Assembly: GCA_028564925.1 (NCBI GenBank)
Contig: CM053030.1
Coordinates: 401,799,073 to 401,863,072, forward strand
Origin: Lithobates sylvaticus
Taxonomy: Eukaryota; Chordata; Amphibia; Anura; Ranidae
Reading direction: 5' to 3'
Length of the DNA: 64,000 nt
Below the pieces are notes generated by a model, which was given only the letters and a program-made list of their open reading frames with translations, was not told the DNA's origin and searched no databases. The position numbers were made by a program, and so were the translations under genes. This document shows, in pieces, positions 1 to 10,241 of this stretch. The first letter of the stretch is position 1. Each line of letters begins with the position of its first letter.

Positions 1-248
1 CAATAGTTCTCCCACCATCTCCAACACTGGTGGAGACTTTGTCTCAGTTCCACCCTCTGAGCTTTTCTCTCTTTTCCCTCAGGTACACCGCCTGTAACTT
101 GCAATGTTTTTTGCCTGGCTGCTCTTCCACACAAAGTACCAACAACCATTCCTGGCATTATCACACAGTGGGAGTGAAGACCTGGATATTTCCACCATCT
201 GCTGCCCACATCTGATCACCACTTGTGATATCGAGTGATTAAAGAAGT

Positions 249-347
249 ATGGCCAAAGCTATTTTGGCTGTACTTTTTTCTATGGATGACAGGACTGCCC
301 TTCGTTCTGCCTTCCTGTGACCAGTTTCCAGCTGACGACGAGCTAAA
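249..347 (+). pseudogene. Signal-peptide-like frame, copy 1
   Basis: An ATG with a strong Kozak context (A at -3, G at +4) begins MAKAILAVL. The hydrophobic continuation LWMTGLPFVLPSC follows only after a one-base frame change, caused by one extra T in the run near 270 compared with copy 3. The pattern looks like a decayed signal-peptide exon. I do not recognise the protein. The same lesion is present in copy 2, so it predates that duplication. It could also be chance hydrophobic sequence inside a repeated intron. Confidence 0.35.
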
Positions 348-769
348 GCCGCCCTTCAACCAGTCCAGGCTCTTTAAATTTGGGATCCAGGGGGAAAGAA
401 ACAGCCAGATCGCTGTTCTGTGTACACAGAGTCCTGGGTGTTTGTAAACAGAACTCTGTGCTGTGATTGGATACAGGTGATCAGCAGGTCTCAGACAAAA
501 TCATTGCGGTCTTATGCATAGCATTAACATATGCGCTTTAATGTGTGTTGGGCTAAGAACGTCCATTCTTTGGAATGGGTTGACAGAACTCACTAAAATC
601 TCCCCCACCAGCTTTTTAAACACAGATCACCAGTACACACAGTGGGACAAGGTCAACTGGGGCCCAGGGTGAAGAAAGGAAACTGCGACCCAACCCTCCC
701 CATTGAGTGGATGCAGAGCCCCTTCTTCTCCCACCGCCTGGTACACAAAGCTAACCCCTCATCCCACCC

Positions 770-1560
770 CTCTCCCCTGCCCTCCCCAGTACAGAGATCT
801 TCCCACCCCCCCAAGAACTGAGGTCCCCCTCCTCCCCAGTACAGTGCTCCCCCACCCCGTAGCACCCCCCAAAATACAGAGCTCACCCCACCTCCTAGCA
901 CCCCCCAGTACAAGGAGCTCCCCACCTCCCAGCATCCCCAATACATGGCTCTCCCCAAACCTTCTAGCACCCCCAATACATAAATCTCTCCCACCTCCTA
1001 GCACCTCCCAATACACAGAGTTATCCACAACTTCCTTGCACCCCCTAATACAAAGAAATCCCCCCACCTCCTAGTACCCCCCAGTATACAGAGCACTCCT
1101 ATTACCCCCCAATACAGAGCCCCCCATCTCCTATCACCCCCTAACACACAGAGCTCCCTCCACCTCCTAGTACCCCACAATACATCAATATTCCTACACC
1201 TCCTAGCATCCCCAATACTCAACCTCCCACCTCCGTGCACTCCCTAATACACAGAGTCCCCCCATCTCCTAGCATTTCCCAATACACAGAGCTCCGTCCA
1301 ACTCCGAGCTCCAATACACAATCTCCCCGTGCCTCCAGGCCCCTAAATACACAAACTCCCCCCACTTCCTAGTCCCTCAATACAGAGAGCCCCCAACCTC
1401 CTAGCACTCCCCAATACATAGTGCTCTCCCACCTCCTAGCACCACCAATAAATAGTGCTCATCTCATCTCCTAGCACCTCCCCAATAAACAGTGCTCCCC
1501 CCAACTCCGAGCCCCCAATTACACAGATCTCCCACCTCCTCCCGTGGCTGCCCAGTACAG
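770..1560. repeat. C-rich minisatellite, copy 1
   Basis: Units of roughly 33-40 bp are built on cctcctagcaccccccaata followed by cacagagctcccc. The opposite strand is G-rich, with many runs of three to six G per unit. Long open frames exist on both strands (for example minus 994-653 and plus 703-1074), but they are translations of the repeat. The copy at 4680-5950 is about 480 bp longer. Confidence 0.9.
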
Positions 1561-1740
1561 AACTACTGCAGAGCTAGCTAGCAAGCTACCTTGCCTCCTG
1601 GCAGCTGCTCCTCTTAAACTGAGGAGGCGCTGTCACTTTATGCTCGCTGTCTCATATGTAAACACAGGATTGGCTTAGGAAGCCACTTCTGTGTTTACAA
1701 GTGACAGCAGACGGTGGGGAGCATTCTTTATGATCACAAT

Positions 1741-2516
1741 TCCTAAATTCAAAAATTCATAAATTCGTAAATTCCAAAATTCGAAAAATCGTAAATTTGA
1801 AAATCTGAAAATAGGAAAGAAAATCTGAAAGTTCAAAAGAACGAAAATCCGAAAATTTGAAAGAATACAGTAACTAACAAACTAACTAATAATAACTAAC
1901 TATTAAATTAAATGTATTGGAATTTCCTTTCAAATTTGGCTGTTACTGACTGTAACAAACACGAAGTTATCTGAAGTTACGAATTATCAGAAATAATGAA
2001 TGCCACATCTAAACAAATGAAACGGATCAAATTAATAATAAATAATAATAATAATTTGTATTATTTTTATTATTGTTATTTATTATTATTAATTTATTAG
2101 GTTCCATTCGATTAGATATGGCATTCGTTATTTCGGATAATTCATAACTTTGGATAAATTCATATTCGTTGCGTCCACTAACAATCAAATTTGAAAGGAA
2201 ATTCCAATACCTATAATTTAATTATTAGTTATTATTTCAGATTTTCTAATTTTTGGGTTATTGGATTTTCGAATTTCAAATTTCCGAGTTCTCTAATTTA
2301 CGAATTTCAAATTTCCGAGTTCTCTAATTTACGAATTCAATCATTTTTAAATTTAGGAATTTAGGAATTTTCGAAAACTCTAATTCACGAGTATTCAGGA
2401 AAATTCTTTAAACGGGTTTTTGTTAATTCTGATGTTTCCGAATCAACGCATTTGTCAAAAATGTGTTTAAAAAACGAATTCGTAACTAAACGAATTGCAC
2501 ATGTCTAAATGCACAT
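1741..2516. mobile_element. AT-rich hAT-type remnant (TAGACATGTGCA family)
   Basis: The block is full of aattcg and tacgaa words and is roughly palindromic about position 2065: ggaatttcctttcaaatttg near 1920 is mirrored near 2190. Its right end reads gcacatgtcta at 2506-2516, the terminal repeat of the family that is complete at 39295-40425 and 41057-41950. The left terminal repeat is missing. Confidence 0.65.
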
Positions 2517-2784
2517 AGCATGTCCTGATGTGTGATAAGGTAATGTGCACTGTAATATGCACTTTACGGCTATACAACCATATTAATGGTCTCCAAATTG
2601 TAAGATTCGGTCATCATTTTCAATTCAAATACAATTCAAAATTATTTAGAAAAAAAAAAAAACGTTAACAGTAGACCATCTATAATACATGTCATAGATC
2701 CATAAGTTATATTCTATACATTATATACTAATAAACACTATAAACTAGAGCTTCACTTTCATCACTTACATTCATCCTACTTAC

Positions 2785-2814
2785 CTTCCTTGGAAATGTC
2801 TTTTTGAGCATTAA
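2785..2814 (-). CDS. Predicted micro-exon, 30 nt, phase 1-1
   Basis: On the minus strand the acceptor TTTCTTTCAG is followed by 30 nt and the donor GTAAGTAGG. Read in phase 1 (first base supplied by the previous exon) it is open and encodes VNAQKDISKE with a trailing G. The intron upstream of it (plus 2815-3120) is homologous to introns beside the exons at 3752 and 13559. A second donor-like site, GTAAGTGATG, lies 12 nt downstream and matches the one used after the exon at 6888. I do not recognise the peptide. A 30-nt exon cannot be proved without transcript data. Confidence 0.4.
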
Positions 2815-3120
2815 CTGAAAGAAATATAATTTCATTAAAAAATGTAAAGGCCAAGAAAACATAAAAAACAAGTTTCTTTGTATTAGTATCTGTTGTTTAT
2901 TTGTAAAAATACTTATACAGGATATACATTTTTACGGTCTAGGAAAACATAAAAACAAAACTAGTTGCACCTATAAGTGACCTTTTCTTAGTATCATACT
3001 CCATTGTTTATTCAGTCGAATATTACATCATTGGGAGCAGAATTTGCCAAGACTTTGCAAGAATGATTTGCCATTATTTTCAACAAAATGAAAATAAAAA
3101 CCATGGGGGTAAAAATAAGC
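2815..3120. repeat. Intron module, copy 1
   Basis: This segment, marked by aaggccaagaaaacataaa, then gaccttttcttagtatcat and attgtttattcagt, recurs at 3785-3990 and 13592-13790. Each copy abuts a predicted minus-strand micro-exon, which supports duplication of exon plus intron as one unit. Confidence 0.7.
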
Positions 3121-3127
3121 AGAAGAA

Positions 3128-3536
3128 CAGATTATATAGGAGGGAGTTATAGAAGGAAGGGAGATTAGATTATGGAGGAGGGAGTGATGGAAGGCAGGGA
3201 GATCAGATTATGGAGGAGGGAGTGATAGGAGGCGGGGAGATCAGATTATGGAGGCGGGAGTGATAGGAGGCGGGGAGATCAGATTATGGAGGAGGGAGTG
3301 ATAGGAGGCGGGGAGGTCAGATTATGGAGGAGGGAGTGATAGGAGGCAGGGAGTTTAGATTATGGAGGAGGGAGTGATAGGAGGCAGGGAGATCAGATTA
3401 TGGAGGAGGGAGTGATAGGAGGCAGGGAGTTTAGATTATGGAGGAGGGAGTGATAGGAGGCAGGGAGATCAGATTATGGAGGAGGGAGTGATAGGAGGAA
3501 GAGAGATTTTGATTATGGAGGAGGGAGTGATATATG
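3128..3536. repeat. 38-bp minisatellite
   Basis: About eleven units of gattatggaggagggagtga plus taggaggcagggagatca are arrayed head to tail, with single-base variants such as cagg/cggg and atca/ttta. They are purine-rich on the plus strand. Nothing in the array suggests coding. Confidence 0.95.
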
Positions 3537-3751
3537 ACGTCCTCCCAGAACAATAGTGCTCCCGACCAGCCGTTATTGTACAATAACCTGGGTAGGAAGG
3601 TATTTAAGTAACGCAGTTCTGAATATCAAAATATGGCCTGGTCATGAAGGGGGGTAAAACTTTGCAGTGGTTAAGTGGATAATACAGGGTGTCATAGATC
3701 CATAAACTGTTTTCAATAATACATGATATACTTATACATTATATAACCTAC

Positions 3752-3784
3752 CTAAAACCTTGTCAGGATCATCAATGTGCAACG
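3752..3784 (-). CDS. Predicted micro-exon, 33 nt, phase 1-1
   Basis: The minus strand shows TTTCTTTCATTTAG, then 33 nt, then GTAGGTTATA. In phase 1 the exon is open and encodes ALHIDDPDKVL plus a split Gly. It is the positional homologue of the exon at 13559 (GHLFNDAADIL): the introns 3785-3990 and 13592-13790 align well, while the exons share only the pattern D-x-x-D-[IV]-L-G. The donor GTAGGT is weaker than the others. Confidence 0.4.
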   Translation of the reverse strand, partial: RCTLMILTRF

Positions 3785-3990
3785 CTAAATGAAAGAAATA
3801 GGAATATGTATCATTTCATAAAAATCATTGGTAAAGGCCAGGAACACATAAAAAATCTAAACTAATTACAGCTATAACTGACCTTTTCTTGGTATCATTC
3901 TCTATTGTTTATTCAGTAGACTATGATGTCATTGATAGCAGAATTGTCTGAATTTGCAAACGTTTTGTAATAATGATTTGCCATAATTTT
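3785..3990. repeat. Intron module, copy 2
   Basis: Homologous to 2815-3120 and 13592-13790. Shared words include aaaggccaggaacacataaaa and gaccttttcttggtatcatt in consecutive order. It runs directly into the second copy of the large segmental unit at 3991. Confidence 0.75.
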
Positions 3991-4171
3991 CAATAGGTCT
4001 CCCACCATCTCCAACACTGGTGGAGACTTTGTCTCAGTTCCACCCTCTGAGCTTTTCTCTCTTTTCCCACAGGTACGGCATTATCACACCGTGGGAGTGA
4101 AGACCTGGATATTTCCACCATCTGCTGCCCACATCTGATCACCACTTGTGATATCGAGTGATTAAAGAAGT

Positions 4172-4280
4172 ATGGCCAAAGCTATTTTGGCTGTACTTTT
4201 TTCTATGGATGACAGGACTGCCCTTTGTTCTGCCTTCCTGTGACCGGTTTCCAGCTGACAACAGGCTAAAGCCGCCCTTC
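4172..4280 (+). pseudogene. Signal-peptide-like frame, copy 2
   Basis: Same arrangement as at 249: ATGGCCAAAGC in a strong initiation context, hydrophobic residues, and the same extra T that moves LWMTGLPFVLPSCDRF out of the ATG frame. The product is not recognised. Shared damage with copy 1 shows the unit was already non-coding when it duplicated. Confidence 0.35.
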
Positions 4281-4679
4281 AACCTGTCCAGGCTCTTTAA
4301 ATTTGGGATCCCCTTTTTGAGGGGGAAAGAAACAGTCAGATCGCTGTTCTGTGTACACAGAGTCCTGGGTGTTTGTAAACAGAACTCTGTGCTGTGATTG
4401 GATACAGGTGATCAGCAGGTCTCAGACAAAATCATTGCGGTCTTATGCATTGCATTAACATCTGTGCTTTAATGCGCATTGGGCTAAGAATGTCCATTCT
4501 TTGGAATGGGTTAACAGAACTCACTAAAATCTCCCCAACCAGCTTTTTAAACACAGATCACCAGTACACACAGTGGGACAAGTGCAACCGGGGCCCAGGG
4601 TGAAGAAAGGAAACTGCGACCCCCCCTCCCCATTGTGTGGATGCAGAGCCCCTTCTTCTCCCACCGCCTGGTACACAAA

Positions 4680-5950
4680 GGTCCCCCCTCATCCCACCCC
4701 CCTCCCCTGCCCTCCCCAGTACAGAGATCTTCCCACCCTCCAAGAACTGAGGTCCCCCTCCTCCCCAGTACAGTGCTCCCCACCCCGTAGCAACCCCCCC
4801 AAAATACAGAGCTCACCCCACCTCCTAGCACCCCCCAATACAAGGAGCTCCCCACCTCCCAGCATCCCCAATACATAGCTCTCCCCAAACCTTCTAGCAC
4901 CCCCAATACATAGATCTCTCTCACCTCCTAGCACCTCCCAATACACAGAGTTATCCGCAACTTCCTAGCACCCCCCTAATACAAAGAAATCCCCCCACCT
5001 CCTAGTACCCCCCAGTACACAGAGCATTCCTATTACCCCCAATACAGAGCCCCCATCTCCTATCACCCCCTAACACACAGAGCTCCCTCCACCTCCTAGT
5101 ACCCCACAATACATCAATATGCCTACACCTCCTAGCATCCCCAATACTCAACCCCCCACCTCCTTGCACTCCCTAATACACAGAGTTCCCCCATCTCCTA
5201 GCATTTCCCAATACACAGAGCTCCCACCAACTCCGAGCTCCAATACACAATCTCCCCGTACCTCCAGGCCCCTAAATACACAAACTCCCCCCACTTCCTA
5301 GTCCCCCAATACACAGAGCCCCCAACCTCCTAGCACTCCCCAATACATAGTTCTCTCCCATCTCCTAGCAGCTCCCAATACACAGAGTTATCCACATCTT
5401 CCTAGTACCCCCTAATACAAATAAATCCCCCACCTCCTATTACCCCCCAATACACAGAGCACTCCTGTTACCCCCCAATACAGAGCCCCCCATCTCCTAG
5501 CACCCCATAATACACAGAGCTCCCCCCACCTACTAGTACCCCACAATACATTGAGCTCCCTACACCTCCTAGCACCTCCTAATATACAGAGCTCCCTCCA
5601 CCTCCTAATGCCCCGCAATACATAAAGCTCCCTACACCTCCTAGCATCCCCAATACTCAACCCCCCACCTCCTTGCACTCACTTATACACAGAGTTCCCC
5701 CACCTCCTAGCATTTCTAAATACACAGAGCTCCCTCCAACTCCGAGCTCCCAATTCACAATCTCCCCGTACCTCCAGGCCCCAAAATACACAACCTCCCC
5801 CCACTTCCGAGTCCCCCAATACACAGAGCCCCAACCTCCTAGCACTCCCCAATAAATAGTGCTCTCCCACCTCCTAGCACCACCAATAAATAGTTCTCAT
5901 CTCATCTCCTAGCACCCCCCAATACACAGACCTCCCACCTCCTCCCGTGG
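4680..5950. repeat. C-rich minisatellite, copy 2
   Basis: Same family as 770-1560 but expanded. The block ctcctagcatccccaatact followed by caacccc occurs twice (near 5130 and 5640), showing that the expansion duplicated several units at once. Confidence 0.9.
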
Positions 5951-6120
5951 CTGCCCAGTACAGAACTACTGCAGAGTGTTTCATATCTTGCCTCCTGGCA
6001 GCTGCTCCTCTTGAACTGAGGAGGTGCAGTCACTTGATGCTCGCTGTGTCATATGTAAACACAGGATTGGCTTAGGAAGCCACTTCTGTGTTTACAAGTG
6101 ACAGCAGACGGTGGGGAGCA

Positions 6121-6838
6121 TTCTTTATGATCACAATTCAAAAATTCATAAATTCGTAAATTCCAAAATTAGAAAAATCGTAAATTTGTCAATTTGAAAA
6201 TCTGAAAATAGGAAAGAAAATCTGAAAATTCAAAAGAACGAAAATCCGAAAATTTGAAAGAATACAGTAACTAACTAACTAATAACTAACTATTAAATTA
6301 AATGTATTGGAATTTCCTTTCAAATTTGGCTGTTACTGAACGTAACAAACACGAAGTTATCTGAAGTTACAAATTATCAGAAATAATGAATGCCACATCT
6401 AAACAAATGAAACGGAACAAATTAATAATAAATAATAATAATAATTTGTATTATTTTCATTATTGTTATTTATTATTATTAATTCATTACGTTCCATTCG
6501 ATTCGATACGGCATTCGTTATTTCGGATAATTCATAACTTTGGATAAATTCGTATTCGTTGCGTCCACTAACAATCAAATTTGAAAGGAAATTCCAATAC
6601 CTATAATTTAATTGTTAGTTATTATTTCAGATTTTCAAATTTTTGAGTTTGTGGATTTTCGACTTTCGAATTTCAAATTTCTGAGTTCTCGAATTTACGA
6701 ATTTACGAATTTAATCATTTTTAAATTTAGGAATTTACGAATTTTCGAATATTCAAATTTACGAGTATTCAGGAAAATTCGTTAAACGGGTTTTCGTTAA
6801 TTCGGCTTGTTTCTAAAACAACGCATTTGTCAAAAATT
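6121..6838. mobile_element. AT-rich hAT-type remnant, duplicate
   Basis: Duplicate of 1741-2463 carried with the segmental unit. It ends at gcatttgtcaaaaa, where copy 1 continues to its terminal repeat, so about 130 bp of the element have been deleted here. Confidence 0.65.
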
Positions 6839-6887
6839 GTAAGGTTCCGTCATCATTTTCAAGCATATAATCCCTTTCATCACTTAC

Positions 6888-6920
6888 CTGAAGGCTTCTT
6901 AATAAAATCACGGAATGATT
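6888..6920 (-). CDS. Predicted micro-exon, 33 nt, phase 1-1
   Basis: The minus strand reads TTTCTTTCATTTAG, 33 nt, then the strong donor GTAAGTGATG. In phase 1 it is open and encodes ESFRDFIKKPS plus a split Gly. The acceptor stretch is identical to that of the exon at 3752, while the exon itself is different. It lies leftward of the candidate terminal exon at 8119-8252. It is therefore either an alternative exon of the same gene or part of a neighbouring duplicate. Confidence 0.42.
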
Positions 6921-7038
6921 CTAAATGAAAGAAATTGAAATATGTATAATTGCAAAAAAAATAAATTTTAAGGTCTTTTCTTACAGTATATATACACAAA
7001 AATAAGCCATATACACTTACGTTTGTACACATACAGTA

Positions 7039-7937
7039 CCGTATTTATCGGCGTATAACACGCATGTTTTCCCCCTTAAAATCGGGGGAAAGTCGTGGGT
7101 GCGTGTTATACGCCGATCCCCCCCCAAAAAAGTGACAAAAAAAATGAAACGGCGCCAAAAAATGGCGACCGCCGTCAAAAAAAAAAAACGAGCGCCGCCG
7201 AAAAAAAACGAGTGCCGCCGAAAAAAAAACGAGCGCCACCGAAAAAGACCGATCTGACTGTTCGGCGCCGCTCGCAGTCAAGCCTCCCTGCTTTCGCTTC
7301 CGAAACAGCAGGGAGGCGGGACTGCGAGTGGAGCCGAACAGACGGCTTGGGCTTTTCCGGAGGCGCTCGGTCTTTAATGGCGGCGCCCGCTCGTTCTTCT
7401 CCGACGGGAAATTTAAACATGCCACAGACGCTGACAAGCTACAAGACACACTGGGCAAGGCTGCAATACACACTGGGCAAGGCTGCAATACACACTGGGC
7501 AAGGCTGCAATACACACTGGGCAAGGCTGCAATACACACTGGGCAAGGCTGAAAATCACACTGGGCAAGGCTGCAAATCACACTGGGCAAGGCTGCAAAT
7601 CACGCTGGGCAAGGCTGCAAATCACGCTTGGCAAGGCTGCAAATCACGCTGGGCAAGGCTGCAAATCACGCTGGGCAAGGCTGCAAATCACGCTGGGCAA
7701 GGCTGCAAATCACGCTGGGCAAGGCTGCAAATCACGCTGGGCAAGGCTGCAAATGGCGCTGGGCAAGGCTGCAATGACGCTGGGCAAGGCTGCAATGACG
7801 ATGGGCAAGCTGCAAATGACGCTTAAATGAACTTTTTTTTTTTCCCCTAAACTTCCCTCCTAAACTTTTTTTCCTTAAAATGCCCTCCTAAACTTGCGTG
7901 TTATACGCCGGTGCGTGTTATACGCCGATAAATACGG
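7039..7937. mobile_element. TA-target MITE with internal minisatellite
   Basis: Terminal inverted repeats begin CCGTATTTATCGGCGTATAA and end with the reverse complement. They are flanked by TA at 7037-7038 and 7938-7939. The ends also contain internal repeats of GCGTGTTATACGCC. The centre carries a 22-bp minisatellite. An open frame at 7095-7826 is a translation of that repeat. The TA target suggests the Tc1/mariner group; no transposase is present. Confidence 0.85.
7440..7826. repeat. 22-bp minisatellite inside the TA MITE
   Basis: About seventeen units of gctgggcaaggctgcaaatc plus ac. The same motif appears in reverse complement in the sister element at 11016-11240, so the repeat belongs to the element family and not to this locus. 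Confidence 0.9.
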
Positions 7938-8028
7938 TATATATAGTATGTCTTATAATTAATTCATTATTATATTAACATAGACCGACATACTTTTAAT
8001 TTCAAATTATAACTGTACATTTACTCAC

Positions 8029-8037
8029 CTTTGATAC
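8029..8037 (-). other. Possible decayed 9-nt micro-exon
   Basis: On the minus strand an eleven-T tract is followed by ATCTATTG, then GTATCAAAG, then the strong donor GTGAGTAAA. Nine nt in phase 1 would encode GIK plus a split Gly, in line with the other micro-exons. The acceptor dinucleotide would be TG, not AG, so as it stands it should not be spliced. Very weak on its own. Confidence 0.2.
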
Positions 8038-8118
8038 CAATAGATAAAAAAAAAAATGTTAATATACTGTAAGTGAATCTTTGATAAGTTTTTCTTTAAA
8101 CCAAGGGGGGGGGGATTT

Positions 8119-8252
8119 TTATTTCGTTGTAATGTTATCTTGTTTTGGCTTTATACATCGAATCATATTCAGGAGACATTTCTTTGTTCGGAGTGAGTCT
8201 GAATCATCTGAATGCTCATCGATCTCTCTGGTTCTGCTCACAATTTCATCTA
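8119..8252 (-). CDS. Predicted terminal exon of the micro-exon gene
   Basis: The minus-strand acceptor CTTCTCTGTGATTGCAG is followed by 134 nt, open in phase 1, ending in TAA at 8121-8119. It would encode 44 residues: an acidic, Ser/Asp-rich part (EHSDDSDS), a dibasic KK, two cysteines eight residues apart (CLLNMIRC), and a basic tail. The stop codon overlaps an AATAAA. Joined to the upstream exons this gives a secreted protein of about 80 residues. I do not recognise the family. A 44-codon open frame alone is weak evidence; splice site and phase agreement raise it. Confidence 0.35.
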
Positions 8253-8286
8253 CTGCAATCACAGAGAAGCCGTATCGCAAAAAAAT

Positions 8287-8330
8287 TACCTGGCCATTAA
8301 GGGGGTAAATACTTCCAGGGGGTGAAGTGG
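8287..8330 (-). mobile_element. Fragment of TTAA element (end only)
   Basis: Reads attacctggccattaaggggg through gaagtgg and then TTAA. This is the 3' end of the TTAA family that is complete at 16244-17243, in reverse orientation. Confidence 0.6.
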
Positions 8331-8434
8331 TTAAATGGTATTTTTTTTCTGTTGTAAATATCACTTTTGTGAGTGTACATCGAACGTTCGCAGGCAGGTG
8401 TAAGCCATACCCCAAGCACGTTATTTAAAGGATT

Positions 8435-8720
8435 TCTGTATTTTTATTGGTGCCCTGAAATAATCACTAAAAGAGCTGCTCATCGCTGAATGATATTCTT
8501 TTATTTATTTTTTTGCATTGGTACATATCCCTCAGGGCAGTACCCAGCTCTCCATGCCCTTTGTTTGATTTTGGGAAGGTCTCCATGACATTAAAAAAAA
8601 AGTTGGCGGGGAAATGTTTGCTTTCTTTGTAATTGCTGTAGGGCATTGCATGCTGTACAATCACGCCACTTCACAGGAACCCCTCAAGAACGTTATTCAA
8701 AGGAGTTGAACATTTTATAA
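8435..8720. repeat. Unclassified repeat, copy 1
   Basis: Homologous to 34590-34906. Shared words include atcactaaaagagctgctcatc and catccctcagggcag (read as separate words). On the minus strand both contain a stretch like YKESKHFPAN, but neither has an intact frame. I cannot name the family. Confidence 0.6.
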
Positions 8721-8724
8721 TGTA

Positions 8725-8860
8725 GGATTGTAGTTCGGTAGTTGGCACCCTTAGCTTTCAATGGCTAAAGGGTCTACCATGACCATGTCTGCACTGCTTT
8801 AGTATGTTCGCCCCGTGTTGATGTGGCTCTCCAGAGGCTCTAACCCGCCCACCCCCAGCC
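8725..8860 (+). mobile_element. tRNA-derived SINE fragment
   Basis: Starts ggattgtagttcggtagttggcac, resembling a tRNA A box, and continues with degraded words of the frog SINE present at 52075 (ctgcactgctttagtatgttc). The B box is not recognisable. A homologous piece lies at 35864-35945. Confidence 0.45.
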
Positions 8861-9114
8861 CAAAACATAATTTTCGAATAGTTGGCTTTGGTACAATTGG
8901 TCATAGAGTAGCCATTGTCTGGCAGATCTGGCATTTTTCAGAAGGGTTGGTCTGTCTGAGAGGGCATGCGATCCCGGTATGATCACCAATGGGTTGTCTG
9001 TTAAATGTTTAAACTTTAAAACCATCCGACATTCTAAGCCTGAACTCCATAGCAATATGAGCCGGCAATTGCAAAAAACGAAAAAGTATCATTTGGTCAG
9101 AATTGGAACTTGGG

Positions 9115-10003
9115 TCATATAAGCAGGTTTGTCCCGGTATACTTACCTTTCCCATATAAGCAGGTTTGTCCCGGTATACTTACCTTTCCCATATAAGCAG
9201 GTTTGTCCCGGTATACTTACCTTTCCCATATAAGCAGGTTTGTCCCGGTATACTTACCTTTCCCATATAAGCAGGTTTGTCCCGGTATACTTACCTTTCC
9301 CATATAAGCAGGTTTGTCCCGGTATACTTACCTTTCCCATATAAGCAGGTTTGTCCAGGTATACGTATCTTTCCCATATAAGCAGGTTTGTCCCGGTATA
9401 CTTACCTTTCCCATATAAGCAGGTTTGTCCCGGTATACTTACGTTTCCCATATAAGCAGGTTTGTCCCGGTATACTTACCTTTCCCATATAAGTAGGCTT
9501 GTCCCGGTATACTTACCTTTCCCATATAAGCAGGTTTGTCCTGGTATACTTACCTTTCCCATTTAAGCAGGTTTGTCCCGGTATACTTACCTTTCCCATA
9601 TAAGCAGGTTTGTCCCGGTATACTTACCTTTCCCATATAAGCAGGTTTGTCCCGGTATACTTACCTTTCCCATATAAGCAGGTTTGTCCCGGTATACTTA
9701 CCTTTCCCATATAAGCAGGTTTGTCCCGGTATACTTACCTTTCCCATATAAGCAGGTTTGTCCCGGTATACTTACCTTTCCCATATAAGCAGGTTTGTCC
9801 CGGTATACTTACCTTTCCCATATAAGCAGGTTTGTCCAGGTATACTTACCTTTCCCATATAAGCAGGTTTGTCCCGGTATACTTACCTTTCCCATATAAG
9901 CAGGTTTGTCCAGGTATACGTATCTTTCCCATATAAGCAGGTTTGTCCCGGTATACTTACCTTTCCCATATAAGCAGGTTTGTCCCGGTATACTTACCTT
10001 TCC
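9115..10003. repeat. 37-bp minisatellite, 24 units, each with a U1-type splice site
   Basis: Twenty-four near-identical head-to-tail units of ataagcaggtttgtcccggt plus atacttacctttcccat. On the minus strand each unit carries AAAG/GTAAGTATA, a ten-of-eleven match to the ideal 5' splice site; the plus strand therefore resembles the 5' end of U1 snRNA. Only a few units are altered (for example atacgtatc near 9360 and 9915). The array lies within an intron of the predicted minus-strand micro-exon gene. There are no unique spacers, so it is not a CRISPR array. Confidence 0.95.
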
Positions 10004-10024
10004 CTGCCATTACCTGCCATTTCC

Positions 10025-10145
10025 AACAATGTCATGTGGGTGCCGTATTGCATGACTGAGTAATTGTCATTCAAAGTGTGAGAGCACTGAAAGCTGAAAA
10101 TTGGTCTGGTTAAGAAGGGGCTATAAGTGCCCAGTGGGTAAGTGG
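10025..10145 (-). mobile_element. TTAA element fragment
   Basis: Reverse-oriented end of the TTAA family: catgactgagtaattgtcat, then ctgaaaattggtctggt, ending gtgg before TTAA at 10146-10149. The remainder is absent, cut by the minisatellite. Confidence 0.6.
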
Positions 10146-10241
10146 TTAATATAAATTTATTGGGATTTTTTTTTGTTAACCAGTGAGATGTAGCAGATAA
10201 GTTTTGGCCTACATTTATGAAGGAAACTTGATTTTATTGTA

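Larger units (their letters stand above)
1..2640. repeat. Tandem segmental unit, copy 1
   Basis: This block is repeated almost base for base from 3991. It begins with a stretch about unpaired C/T-rich sequence and the words ctcccaccatctccaacac. It then holds a splice-acceptor-like pyrimidine tract, a small signal-peptide-like frame, a C-rich minisatellite, and an AT-rich hAT-type remnant. The match with copy 2 resumes after a deletion in copy 2 of roughly 140 bp and ends near 2625. The block lies between minus-strand micro-exons, so it is best read as intron carried along when exon modules duplicated. Confidence 0.85.
3991..6870. repeat. Tandem segmental unit, copy 2
   Basis: Matches 1-2640 through the pyrimidine tract, the signal-peptide-like frame, the C-rich minisatellite (longer here) and the AT-rich hAT remnant. 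It lacks about 40 bp after the acceptor-like site near 4072. It also lacks the hAT terminus that copy 1 keeps at 2506-2516. High similarity over non-coding sequence points to a fairly recent duplication. Confidence 0.85.

Noticed and set aside
7045-7826. Frames of 181 and 243 codons
   Set aside because: They lie inside a TA MITE and its 22-bp minisatellite. The sister element has no matching frame.
9115-10003. CRISPR-like regular array
   Set aside because: Units are contiguous with no unique spacers, and the surrounding DNA is vertebrate.
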